Positions 51,002-62,596 of a stretch of 64,000 bases of DNA are shown one piece after another (the first letter of the stretch is position 1; each line of letters begins with the position of its first letter). A program made the translations under genes and the position numbers. The notes below the pieces were generated by a model. The model saw only the letters and a program-made list of their open reading frames with translations, had not been told where the DNA came from and made no database searches. The stretch covers positions 3,658,001 to 3,722,000 of the forward strand of contig NC_135773.1 of the NCBI RefSeq assembly GCF_028453695.1, written 5' to 3'. This stretch comes from Augochlora pura. Its lineage: Eukaryota > Arthropoda > Insecta > Hymenoptera > Halictidae.

Positions 51002-51674
51002 AGCAATTATAAATTTAAATCTCTTAGATACGTGTAAGCAGTGCGCGACACATTGGTATTTTATACGTGTATTGTTTTATTTTTTTATTTTAAATGGAAA
51101 CCCTTAAATATCTCAGTTTTATTGAACAACTCTACCTACAATAACTTCTCGACGAAAACTCCGAAGAAATACTTATCCTTAATTCGATCACGTGTCCGCG
51201 TTCATCCTCGCAGACATCTGCAAAGCGGCTCGGCGCGAATACGATTTCCGTGGCTCCTTAAAATCCGCCGCGACTTCCTCTAAGCGTTCGGGGCGCTCGT
51301 GAAATCAAGCGCGAAGGAGCGTTTTCCGGGGGGTCGTTCCGCGCGCGCGCGGCTTCGGGGTGTCGCAACAATGTTAAATAAATCAAGCGGAGAGGTTGCC
51401 GAGGAACACGTAGAACACCGCGGCTTTCATTGTCCTAGTTGTCACGTTTATAAATACGCATATGTCCCGTTTGGCCCGGCGCGGCGCGTACACGTTCTAC
51501 CCGAACGGGGCTACGTGTGTTCGGTGTAGGCGGGATACCTTTCCACCCGTCTCCCGCGTCCCCCGGATTCCCGACTAATTTATACCCGGCCGCATTAACG
51601 CGTGCATTATTCTACGAGAAATACTGGCCGCGGACCGAATCGCCGCGAAACCGAACCGAAGAAGAAATTCTCGA

Positions 51675-51967
51675 TTAACCCTTTCTGTGCCGGATATATC
51701 CGACAGCTATAGGATGACCGGTATGGACGAGTGCCTGACATAACCTGCCGTCAAAATAACAGAATTTTATGTAAATACTTTTTACTGTTAAAGCTACAAG
51801 CAACACTTTTTGTTAAGAAATATTGTCTTATTAAGTATAGTTTTTATTTAACGCTTAGGACAATCTTTATATAAAGGAGAATTGGAGACCATGTGAGAAT
51901 TTTCGGCGCGGAGCATCGTGTAACGAGAGTGTCATGGCGGACAGAGTGTTCTTACTGAGAAGGTTAA
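51675..51967. mobile_element. TTAA-flanked MITE with subterminal palindrome
   Basis: TTAA (51675-51678) then CCCTTTCTGTGC followed by the palindrome CGGATATATCCG (51691-51702). The right end on the other strand reads CCTTCTCAGTAAGAACACTC before TTAA (51964-51967). Terminal similarity is short, so the pairing is likely but not certain. Confidence 0.55.
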
Positions 51968-52207
51968 CCTCTTAGGCACAGCTGAATTTTGCGCAAATAA
52001 AGTTTTTCATAACTAAATTACCATTTATCTTAATATATATTTTTTCTGTATATTATATAATATTAATTATATATATTCTTTTCTTAGTGTATTGTTCATA
52101 CGCACTTTCACTCTAATCGTTTACTTTAATAATTACTAAAACAATTGAGTAAAGCACGAAACATTAACGACAGCCACTACAGTGACGCGTCGTGCCTAAG
52201 AGGTTAG
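51964..52207. mobile_element. TTAA-flanked piggyBac-like MITE, 236-bp family
   Basis: Left end CCTCTTAGGCACAGC after TTAA; right end, inverted, CCTCTTAGGCACGACGCGTC before TTAG (a changed TTAA, 52204-52207). It shares its left TTAA with the preceding element. The same family recurs at 62352-62596 with almost the same length. Confidence 0.8.
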
Positions 52208-52899
52208 GAAGGTCCAGGCGGAACATGCTTCGTTCTATCAAAAAACATAGCGCGCTTCTCATCGATCGTCTGACAATTTTAAACGTTTCTAATAATAATC
52301 ATATTATCGATTTTTATTATAGCACTCTGTTACATATTGTGCATATCAGCTCCTAGAATTTTCAAAAGGTTAGCCAACCTTACGGTGTCGAATTCGCTCC
52401 AGCAGCCGCGTCTTATGAAACGAATTAATCGGCCGTGATCAGGGCCGTCTACAATCTTTTATTTTAACGCTGCCGCAACTTCGATACTCCCATTATGGAA
52501 ATTTTCTTTTACGCCAGCCACGAAGCAACTTTTAATAACTTTTCAAGTGGAGAGGAATTCGCTTCGGTAAAATGTCTATAATTCTTCTGATAAGGAAACT
52601 CTGTATATTCAAAGGAAATAAGAATGTTCTCCATTGATGATCGCGCAGTGAATCGATATAGAAAATTAGATATTTCTTTAGCAGCTTGTGCAGGACTATA
52701 AAGAGTCGAGTATGGAAAAACGAGACTCGCATCAAAATATTATTCGAATCGATCGAATTCCTATCGATGGATCGTGTTGGGATTTATTCAGTGGATAGTT
52801 GAAGAATGTAGGTAGTAAGACACACGTAACACAACAATATATTTAATGGAATAACTAGGACGCCGATGGATTGAAATACACACTTTTGTATAACTAGCC

Positions 52900-53183
52900 C
52901 AGGGCTTCTTAAACTTTTGCCATTCACGACCCCATTTATGATTGCGAGTTTCTTGACGACCCCATACAAATATAAAAGAAAAATAAATTAATATTTTTTG
53001 ATGATTTATTTATTAGGTAACAATATACATATACATATACATATGAAAATATATCCACTGTATTCCGCCAACTCTAGCGATGTTATAAAATGGTATATAT
53101 AAATATTTGACATTAAAATCTCTCGCGTCCGCAGAATTTTGCTACCCCATTTCGGGTCGCGACCCATAGTTTAAGAAGCCCTG
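52900..53183. mobile_element. Non-autonomous hAT element with perfect 8-bp target duplication
   Basis: Inverted ends CAGGGCTTCTTAAACT and AGTTTAAGAAGCCCTG bound 284 bp. AACTAGCC flanks both sides (52892-52899 and 53184-53191). The 8-bp duplication and the CAGGG...TTAAACT end type are those of hAT elements. No transposase frame. Confidence 0.92.
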
Positions 53184-53191
53184 AACTAGCC

Positions 53192-54160
53192 TAACGCACG
53201 GGGGACGACAGAAAGCAGGGCGCGCTCTGGTGAAACCCCCATATATATATACTCTCCTGAACCGGAAGCGGGACGATTCAGTAACTTCCTATGCAACACT
53301 TTGAATATAGAAAACTACGTTTTCCAATAGATCGCGATACGCGTGTGGCGTCGTTCTCGAGAGGATTTTCCATCAGCCAAAAAATGCGACGACACCGCGC
53401 GAGCTCGCTAAGCGTCGAATATTTTCCTCTCCCGTGGGAAGCAATTACAACAGGAACGCGCCCGTTGAATCGCGGACACGGAATAGTTCCGCGCGTCGGC
53501 AAACAAGCCGTTCTTACTTTAACAACGCCCGAAGGCCGGAGAAGAGGACTTCCGACCGCGGCCATCTTAATCGAATGCATCCGCGTTTCTGCTCGGCGAA
53601 GGAGCAGTACAGCAGGGGGCGAGACGCGGTATCGTCGTCGCTCGCTCTCCTCCCCCCACCACCTCCTGTCCTTTACGAATTTACCTATTCAATTGAATTT
53701 CACGCTTAGCTACCGACGATCGGCCATTGTGCTCGACTTGTGACCCAAATTATCCTCTATCCCCGAAACGGAACACGGAATAGTTCCTACTGCGGCACGG
53801 ACTAAATATCTCTACCGTGGCTATCCGGCCTGGCCTGCCTGCCTTGCCACCCCTACGTCCCAGCCGGCCGTATCAAATCGGCGGGCACCCTCTTTTCGAA
53901 ACGCGACCCACTTTGGTCGCCCCACCAGCCGCGCGCAGATTTTACGATTCATCTGAGCTCGGGACGCGAACCCTAGCCCCCGCTCGAAAGTCGCGATTAG
54001 AAATTGACACTTGAACACCCCCCCGTGTTTGGTCTTCCGAGTGGAGGAACGATAGGAGGATTAGCTTGGCAGGGATCTTTGCCTTATTGTTGGGTTGTAA
54101 TCGTAAGTGGTTATGCTTCGCGTATCAATCATCGGGGGTGCGATAATTCAGGATTGTGCT
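53192..54160. other. CpG-rich non-coding DNA
   Basis: CpG-rich with many overlapping open frames on both strands but no conserved motif or credible splice structure. Nothing else seen. Confidence 0.4.
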
Positions 54161-54163
54161 GAA

Positions 54164-54785
54164 AGTCTTGTTAATTTTTGAGTCGTGGCATACATATAGT
54201 AACTATATACATAGTAACTGTATACATAGTAACACTGTGTAATAATTAAAAATGTTCTGTGAATGAAATGTCATATGTTAACCCTTTTAGTACCGAACAA
54301 CAATAGTTTCCTTAATATTTTTATTAGGCGACAATTTCATTTCTTATTTCTTCTTCCTTTTTGAATTTGTTATTTATCAGGCTTTCCGAAATTCTCACAA
54401 TTTTTTTCCGAAACTTTATCAAACTTCGTCAAACGAGTTTTAAACATTTCGATCTGATATCAGACTCTTTTGGATGGTACTGAGAGGGTTAAAATTCTTG
54501 TGTTTCTGTTTGTGTGCTAAAGATATTTTTAACACTGTGCTTAATGTAAAGTGTAATATTGTTTTATGATTTTGCATATAGTCTTGTGAAGTTTTAAATC
54601 GTGGCATACACGTAATAACACTGTATAATAATTAGAAATGTAATGGGAATGAAATATTATATGTTAAAATTATTGTGTTTCTGTTTGTGTGCTAAAAATA
54701 TTTTCAACACTGTGAATAATATAAAGCATAATTTATTCTCCCACGATTTCAAATATAAGAATTTTCATCTATTATACATAATCAA
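54164..54785. repeat. Tandem duplication of about 205 bp, first copy interrupted by a MITE
   Basis: Copy 1 begins near 54164 and copy 2 near 54580; both contain CGTGGCATACA, AACACTGT and TGTGTTTCTGTTTGTGTGCT in order. Copy 1 carries an extra 211 bases at its TTAA. Confidence 0.9.
54278..54492. mobile_element. TTAA-flanked piggyBac-like MITE (207 bp) with an empty-site control
   Basis: TTAA (54278-54281), then CCCTTTTAGTACCGAACAAC; the inverted right end is CCCTCTCAGTACCATCCAAA before TTAA (54489-54492). The uninterrupted second copy of the surrounding duplication has a single TTAA at the same place (54664-54667). Confidence 0.92.
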
Positions 54786-55244
54786 AGTCTAAACCCACGA
54801 GCTCATTCAGGCCTCGTTAAACCATAAATATTATTATTTCGATTTTTCTATATTAAAGAAACCTTAACGTGGTAAATAAGATCATAAATGATCCCAAGCA
54901 TACTCGACCATATTTTCGTCACAAAGTTATAGACTATTAAATTCGAAACCACGTTTCACTTTCCATCGAATTGCGTCAATTTTCCATGGGGAATCGAGCG
55001 AGGATAATTTTAAAAATGAATCCGCAATTCCGGCGCGACGTTTGCACGGCGGGGGGGTTTAATGGAGCCCGTGATTGTCGAATCGCGGGCGAGTAAGACG
55101 CGGCCGTTAATTAACCCGGGAATCGATGCCACGGCTCTCCGAATTTGGTTCGTTGAACCGAGAAGAAACTGGTTTGGTGAAAATCTGGTCATTCGTGTCG
55201 GTGGTCGGGAAAACTCGGATACGAGGAACCACCGGCGGAGCAGA

Positions 55245-55320
55245 ATGAAGAGGAGGACGCGGAAGAGGAGGAGGAGGAGAGAAGAGGGAGGAGGAGGAGG
55301 AAGAGAAATAGAAAGAGGGA
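55245..55320. repeat. Purine-rich GGA/GAA tract
   Basis: A nearly pure purine stretch of about 75 bases made of GGA, GAA and GAG units. The long open frames here on both strands are products of this composition. Confidence 0.8.
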
Positions 55321-57281
55321 ACGATGGGCCGGGCCAAGCCGCGGCCAAGCTCTCGTCACCGATGAAGAATAAATTCCAGGAATACGTTCTGAAAAATGAC
55401 GGCTCGAACAAATGGTGACATCCGTCCTGCCCGTGGGGCATCGGCGTAGCGCTCGTCTGTGGCGCATTGTCATTCCGTCCGAGTAACGATCCAATAAAAG
55501 GTGAGCACAAATCGTCACGGCCAACGCGGAGAATAATGGCGGCGACCGGTGCCGATAGCGGTCCCCCCCCCTAGACCCGCCGATATGCAAAGAGTCCTGG
55601 ACACGTATGCTCCTCTGTTTAACACGCTTCAACGGTGGGGAGTGCCGCGCGCGCGCGCGCGCGCCCCTGCACGGGAACCAGCGATTTTACACCGATTCAG
55701 CTGTTCGCTTTATTTGGACGAATAATAGGGGGGGGAGGGGCTGGCTGCGAGACCCCGAAAAACACGCCGCCGCGATGTTCATTAATGGCGATCAGAAAGA
55801 ATACGGGATGGCACCGGTATAATTTTCTGCACGCGATTAATCATCGAATCAGCCCCTGGGAACTCCGGGGCCGCTGACAGGGGCGCGGATCAAAGTTACG
55901 TCGAACTGTTACGGGGGCTGGTAAACAGTAACTCGTACAAATTTTATTTTATGTCAACTATAAATGGAGAACGTATTTTTCTAAATAAAACTCGTCCGCT
56001 TCTCGACTAACTAAACTTTCTGAATTTTAAAAATAATTAACAGGCGTTGCTTTACATCGATGAGAAGATTAGACCTTCCACTATTTTTCTTTACAATCTA
56101 TGCTTGAATTGCTGAATTTATTCAATCATTTTCTGTCAAAGAATATTTATAATCTCTGCAGTTTTTACACAAATGGATATTGGTTATTTCGATCGATTCG
56201 GTGGCTTTAGTGTTAATAAAACGTCCTCTTGTGTCAATGTGAATTTTTCATTCGGATAAAACGATAAAATACGACACCAATTTTTATAAAATATAGAATT
56301 TTTATTTTTGTAAAATATTATTCTAAAACATTGTAATTTAACTGTTGATACGTTCAATACTACATCGATTTAATTCCTTATTCAAATTTAGATTTTATAA
56401 CTAACTTTCGTACTCGTTTCAATTTTAATAAAAACACTGCTTTCAATTTTCATTGCTTCGTTCACTGAATATTCTACTTTCGTTACCGAACGTGTCAACC
56501 AACATCGAAGTCTAATTAGCAGTGGTATATTCACGCAATTGATTATACAATTCCGACTGTCGCGTGCTCGTAATAGTGCGAGGAGTGATAATTACGAGTG
56601 AAAAATTGGTTCCCAGAACAGTTGGGATTTTTGTACACCGTTTCTTGATAGATCGTCCTCGAGTTAATGCGTTCTGAAATTATGGCCAGATTGGAAACGA
56701 TTTCGTGAAACAGTGGCACAGTTACACCAGCAAACGTAAGAAGAAAATCATGGAATTTTCGAGGCTCTGCGTACAATTCTTTACATCGCTCACGATCTAA
56801 TTCTATTACGAGCACGCGGTAATTTTCTAAAGCAATTTACCCTAATTTCTCGGGCTATTCTCAGCTCGGAAATTATATCCTTTCATTTGTTGGTCGACGA
56901 TTCGACGAATGCTTACGCTATGATAATGACGCAATAAAGGAGGATCGGTTGTGCTCCTCCTGCGTGACGAATTTCTTACAATCGCAGTCGCGGTCGGTCA
57001 AACCGTTCACGACCGAACGCAATCACGTCCCATACATGCGGACGTCACGCGCGACAGCCCTAAACGAAGACCCTTCACGGATAAATGAGGATATTGACAA
57101 CTCGAGACAATGAGACCCTCCTACTCCCATTGACAGTTTATCATTTCTAGAGCTAAGATGACTTCGAACGCGTCTGCAAACCAATTGGAACATTCGGATT
57201 TCTATATATAAAATTACATAATGTTTTTATACATGAAAGGGTAAATGGTCTTATTAACCTCTTGTCGCACACTTTAGGGTC
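55321..57281. other. Non-coding DNA
   Basis: CpG-rich to about 55900 with a CG run at about 55650-55665, then AT-rich. A minus-strand frame at 56543-56815 (90 codons) has ordinary amino-acid composition but no motif or splice support, so it is not called. Nothing else seen. Confidence 0.4.
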
Positions 57282-57600
57282 AATTGTATCAACATGAGTA
57301 GTAGTACTAGTAGTATGGTAATAATAGTAACCTTGAGGTTATGTTAACGTTTTTAAGATTATAAATAATTGTATCAACATAAGTAGTAGTAGTACTAGTA
57401 GTATGGGAATAATAGTAACTTTGAGGTTATGTTAAGATTTTTAAGATTATAAATAATTGTATCAACATGAGTAGTAGTAGTAGTATAGTAATAATAGTAA
57501 CTTTGAGGTTATGTTAAGATTTTTAAGATTATAAATAATTGTATCAACATGAGTAGTAGTAGTAATAATAGTAACCTTGAGGTTATGTTAAGGTTATGTT
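57282..57600. repeat. 82-87-bp tandem repeat, four copies
   Basis: AATTGTATCAACAT starts at 57282, 57368, 57455 and 57537. Each unit then has a run of AGT triplets, AATAATAGTAAC and TTGAGGTTATGTTAA. The AGT run differs in length between copies. Confidence 0.9.
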
Positions 57601-58265
57601 CATTAAGGTAACATGAGTAGTTCAAGCAACGACATTAATTTTTCTCTGCAATTCTTAAATTTTCGATGAAATTTTCCTCGCAGATTATTGAATTATATTC
57701 TGCAATCTAAAGGGTAATTATAATAATAATAATAATTATAATATTGACTAACCATACAATAATGTAATTATTAAATATAACATAATAATATTGTATATAT
57801 CATATGACATTATATAATAATAATTATTACATAACCTGACAGAACCGATTACGAATATAGTACAACCACAATCGAGAGAACGCGAGAATATCAATAAAAT
57901 AATTCAGTTTCAAACATAAACCAAATACATCGATTTCTGCGATATTTTAGATCTAATTTGCTCGAACCAAATCGCCATAAAAATCGACAGCACCATGATC
58001 GCGTCGAAGGAAGCCCGCAGGTTAAATTAGCGCGATCCGTTCGCCGATCGCGCTCCGCCATCTGCCATCCCCAATAATCACGATCATCACGGGCCCGGTC
58101 GTTCCGTTATCAAAATTCATATTGAAATTGAAACCCGAACCGGGAACGCAATTAAGGCGTAAACGTCGGCGAATCGGGAAAAGGGGTAGAGAGAGCCCGG
58201 GAAAGGGAGAAAGTGATATCGCAGCTGTTTCCGTGCCGGGACGGGACACGCGAATCGGCCGTGGT

Positions 58266-58714
58266 TTAACCCTTCGCGCTCGAGCGGCGCCACTGAAGCG
58301 CCAATGAAAATTGTTGTATAATTAACAAAATAATATTGACGTTACTAAAGACCCTTCTGTTAAAAACGTAACAGTTTTTCGAGTCACAAGACATAATTTC
58401 ATATGCGTAAATTATAGTAATTATTATGCTACAGGTGATCGAAATAGCAATTTTGGATATTAAGTATAACTCCTTGCACTATGACTCCTTTTCCGTTGAT
58501 TAGCACTTGTTCATAATATTTTCCTTAATGGGACCAGATAATTTCTGTTTCCTGTATTGTCTTTATTTATTCCCGTTTCTAGACTTTGATAACTTTATTT
58601 TACAAGAAATTAATAATATTCGTATTTGTCAGATGTTGCATGAAATCTTCATCAAGAGTCTGACTAGTTGTTATAGTGCAAGGGGTTAAAATGGCTTCGA
58701 GTGCAAAGGGTTAA
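58266..58714. mobile_element. TTAA-flanked MITE with a second MITE nested inside
   Basis: Outer element: TTAA (58266-58269), CCCTTCGCGCTCGAGCGG; inverted right end CCCTTTGCACTCGAAGCC before TTAA (58711-58714). Inner element: ATAA (58466-58469, a changed TTAA), CTCCTTGCACTATGACTCC; inverted right end CCCCTTGCACTATAACAACT before TTAA (58686-58689). The inner one belongs with the 35645 and 48231 elements. Neither encodes a protein. Confidence 0.82.
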
Positions 58715-59445
58715 TCATTGAACCGCGGTGAATAGGCTGACGAAAAGTTTTTTGGAGATGCTAGTTCCTCGTACGGATAAGGAACGTCTGAATTCGTCGC
58801 GAACCTGGGCGAGGGTTAGCGGATAACGCGAGGATAGCGAAAGGGGTTCGGTTTTCACGGGCGGCGGCGTTGGTGCGGCGCGGGGTGGCAGCGAGCGCAA
58901 AGGGAACGGCCTTCTTAGACGATCGATGCCACCGAACAAGGTTTCCGCCGCAATCATTTTTACACGCGACGGGCCTGTAATTACGAATCATTAGCGTAGA
59001 AAGGAGAATTCTCCGGCGTGGGTCGGGTTTCTGAAGGCGGGCCGCACAACGATAGCCAGCACTGAGCCGCGCGCGTCGTCTACCTGGTTTTTCCTTCGTT
59101 TTAATTAAGGCGACACACCTGGCCGGGGCTGGTTACGCGTATAACGAGCATTCGCGCGGCTGACGCGTGCGCGCGCGCGCGCGCCCCAGCGAAAATTCGA
59201 CTCCGCGTACAACCGTCGCCGGTCTAAACATCGCCGGCCTATCGCAATTAAATGTTACCGAGCTGCGCGCTCTCGCCGCAGCAACTTCTTACCGACCCTT
59301 GTCGCCGCACCCTCTGGAACTTCACACGTGATAACGTGTAGAACGTTGATCTTATTTAAGTATTAAAGAAAGAAAGATTGAAAGGAGTTGACAAGGACGG
59401 TATATTATTCTCGGCCTGTTGAGATTGTTAATACTTCGTGATAAT

Positions 59446-59572
59446 ATTTATTACCACGTGGTAATATAATTTGTGATAATATATATTACCACGTGGTAAT
59501 ATAATTTGTGATAGTATATATTACCACGTGGTAATATAATTTGTGATAGTATATATTACCACGTGGTAATAT
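59446..59572. repeat. 35-bp tandem repeat with four CACGTG E-box palindromes
   Basis: TTACCACGTGGTAA occurs four times, with CACGTG at 59455-59460, 59490-59495, 59525-59530 and 59560-59565: exactly 35 bases apart. The spacer is AT-rich (TATAATTTGTGATA type). Confidence 0.95.
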
Positions 59573-61004
59573 AATATATTTCGTAAAACTTAGCTGGCGA
59601 AATAGTTTTTTTAAATTGAAGTGTCTGTCACTAATTGTTATAAAAAATATATATCAATTTTATAAAAATAGTCAGAATTGCTAAAAATTTAATACAACAT
59701 TAATACAAATTTTTATTTCTTTTTATTTCTTACTTCTCTCTCTATATCCTCTTTAATTTAATTTTCAAGAAAAGCTAAATCTCGCACACGTTTAAGAGCT
59801 TGACGAAAAAAATTTCAACGATCTTCAATTTCCATACACGATTAATAAAAGGAAGAAACAGTTGCGCAAAATATTTCTGCAATCAAATCGAAGCCATTGG
59901 ATTAATTTCTAGTACCATCAATTTTTACAAACATCCCTATGGTATCTCCTTGATTCCTCGAATTCCAGAAGTTTGTACAGTTAAGAACAGAGACTTAATT
60001 TTGGAGACCGCTCCAATTGGATCAGCGCCGTAATTTCTATTACATTTAACCTTAATGGAAAATCTGGATGATAAGAAGAACCGGAGACCTACTTCGGTTC
60101 ATAAAGGAACCCAAATTAATTAACAAGATACACTTGCCGAGTCAATCCCACGTTTTCGCAAACAGCCCTGTAATTGGGTAACCTTTTAGACCCCATTGAA
60201 CGGAGAAACATAGAGTCCGCGGAGTTAATTATTTATTTAAAAATGTTTAACAAGCTTCACGATCGTCGGGTGACATCACCGTTTTTAATATTCTTTTACG
60301 CAGAGTTTGCGTTAATTTCGACATTGTAGTTTATTGTAGTTCATCGTGGTTGATTCAGCGTGGACATATAACCCTTTTCGAACAACATTTCCGTTTTCCT
60401 CGTTCGCCTTTCGCGGCAACCCTTTTTCCGTGCCATATTCGGCCCTTTCCAGCCGATCCGTTAGATGCGTCGAATCTAATCGGAGGCCGGGTCTCTAATT
60501 ACTCGAATTCCGTAGAAATTGGCTAGTACTTGTGCCTCCCATCGTCGCCGCGCGGACACGTCAATAATTTTAATTGGTCGGGACTCTGTATCGGCGATAA
60601 CCGGCGAACGTCCGGGCCCCGTCATACTTGCTTAATTAGCCCGACAGGCTGCGCGACTCGTTGCAATTAATTTCGCCGGCTGCGTATTAATTAAGTTCTT
60701 GCGAATTGTAAACTCGCCGGCAAATTGACCGGCCATATCGAGTCCCCGACCCCGTTAAAGGATGCACGCGCGCCGCCGCCTTCATAAGTCATCGGTAATT
60801 GCGGAATAACGGCGCGCTGATCGGGCACTGTTTAAGGATGAGTAACATCGACGATAGTTCGGTAACATTCGTGAACTTGTGCTCGATTTGGGTAATACAT
60901 TTTCGATCCTAAACAGATTAGCAATACTTTCTCGTTGAAACTTTCTTGTTGATGCTTTCTCGTCGATGTTTCCGTGATTTTCGATATGCAGTTTTTATTT
61001 ATAC
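59573..61004. other. Non-coding DNA
   Basis: AT-rich at first, CpG-rich and TAATTA-rich at 60370-60830. No exon or RNA gene seen. Confidence 0.45.
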
Positions 61005-61345
61005 AGGGTGTTTTAAAAGTTAATTGCAATCAGGGAATAAAGGGTTTCCGAGGTCATTTGAAGTAACTTTTTCCTTCAGAAAAATTTTCTGCGCGGCTTT
61101 GTTTACGAGTTATTGATGAAAAACAGTAACCAATGAGAGGCGAGATCAACTGACGCTATGCGGCGGAACCAATCAGCAAAACTGGGCTGCGTCTGCTTCT
61201 TGACTCGACCGCCTTGCGCTAGCTGAACTCGTCTCTCATTGGTCACAGTTTTTTGTTAATAACTCGTAAACAAAACGGCGTAGAAAATTTTTGTAAAGAA
61301 AGAAGTTACTTCAAATGATCTCAGCTACCTTTCATTTCCAATTTT
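61005..61345. mobile_element. Long fold-back element with ACAGGGTGTTTTAAAAG end
   Basis: The left arm (about 61050-61155) and right arm (about 61220-61330) are inverted copies: both contain AGTAACTT, AAATTTTCT, TTGTTTACGAGTTATT and CCAATGAGAG. The left end ACAGGGTGTTTTAAAAG is of the type found on insect Tc1/mariner-like MITEs; the right terminus is not clear. No frame for a transposase. Confidence 0.75.
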
Positions 61346-62351
61346 TGTTGTATTATCCTTGTCATCTGCGATATAAATTTAATACTTTATATGCTATTTT
61401 TAGAGCGGTTCTTTTAGAGCTAAAATAAATATTTATATTCCCACTTCATGATTTCATCTTTATCTTTATATTGGTATGAAAAACCTCTCAGAACTCTAAG
61501 AAAAATTCTGATATTTCCATTTCCATTACCGAATCGTACAATTGCAAACAAAGAATTGCACTGACTTATATCAAGCATCCAAAAGTGTTTTACTAATTCG
61601 GAACCCAATTTTCCTAAAAATTCGCGCGAAGACAAAAATAATACTATTTACGGTTCAATCTGTAAAAATCACTCGATTTCGTTGTCCCCGCAGTAGAATC
61701 GTCCCTTAATCTCGACAAATTCCACCGCCACTGTCCCGGTTGTGTAATCACGTAATCAAGCCTGCGCCGCAGCGCTCGGATCTCCCCCCAGGGAGGGGAG
61801 TCGGTGCCCGTTCGATTCGAACGACAATCATCCCGGCCGCGTCCTATCCCTCGAAGTTTTCTACTCCCGTCCTCCCATCCCACGGCCGCGTCGCCGTGTT
61901 TCACTTCGCCTCGCCTTAAACATACTTCCAAGTGATATCGAGACTTTAATCCTCTGCATCGCGCTCCATCATACCCGGGCGCCGCCTCTCGCCGCGGCGC
62001 GGCTTCTTTTTTCGTTCCGATCAACAGGGCGTGCTCGATCTTCGAACACCGGCGAACTTTTACGAGCTTTTTCCCCCTCCCCCACCCCCTCCCCCCCCCC
62101 TCCCCCATCCTGTGCTACTTCGCTGAACAATCCCGCCGGCTACCCCACTGAATCCTTCCCGCGAGCTTCTATCGCACGCCTTCGACTGTAAAAAAAAAAA
62201 TTGGTTTAATAGCTAAGCACCTGTTGGACGACGTCTTCGGGAAAAGAAAAACTTTTTACCCATGGATACCGGTTGCCCTGCGCTGAAGTCTAAACGCTCC
62301 AGAGAGAGAGAGATAACAGACGCAGGAGTTGCTGTTCTCTGTTTTATTTCA
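61346..62351. other. Non-coding DNA
   Basis: AT-rich, then CpG- and C-rich (61700-62110) with C runs near 62080-62100. The 154-codon minus-strand frame at 61644-62108 is in this skewed segment and has no recognisable motif. A GA run lies at about 62298-62310. Confidence 0.4.
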
Positions 62352-62596
62352 TTAACCTCTTAGGCACCGACGACGCGTATACACGTCGTAAGGGAATGGC
62401 GATTTTATATTTTACAAAAATACTTCTTCTACGTTTTAGGTTAAAATGATTGTAAGGATATATATTCGTAAATTTCTCAAGGTTTGGAACAATGCTAAAA
62501 TAATTTATCGAGGGAAATTGCATACACTGTGATCAATAAAACACGTACAGAATTGATCTCGGAAATGGATCGACGCGGTGACCACTAAGTGGTTAA
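62352..62596. mobile_element. TTAA-flanked piggyBac-like MITE, 237-bp family
   Basis: TTAA (62352-62355), CCTCTTAGGCACCGACGACG; inverted right end CCACTTAGTGGTCACCGCGT before TTAA (62593-62596). It is one base longer than its relative at 51968-52203. A near-palindrome (62371-62388, core GTATAC) lies just inside the left end. Confidence 0.85.

Larger units (their letters stand above)
48640..51674. other. Non-coding DNA with two tandem duplications
   Basis: A C-rich run lies at about 49045-49064 and a CpG-rich patch at 49900-50440. No exon seen: the long open frames at 50020-50470 exist on both strands in several frames and are rich in Arg, Gly and Pro, as expected from composition. Confidence 0.5.

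Noticed and set aside
55010..55632. Minus-strand frames of 166 and 147 codons and a plus-strand frame of 118
   Set aside because: All come from one purine/pyrimidine-skewed tract open on both strands; translations are simple Arg/Glu/Gly or Ser/Leu runs.
56543..56815. 90-codon minus-strand frame with ordinary composition
   Set aside because: AT-rich surroundings, no recognisable domain, no clear splice sites; a chance frame of this length is expected in a window this size.
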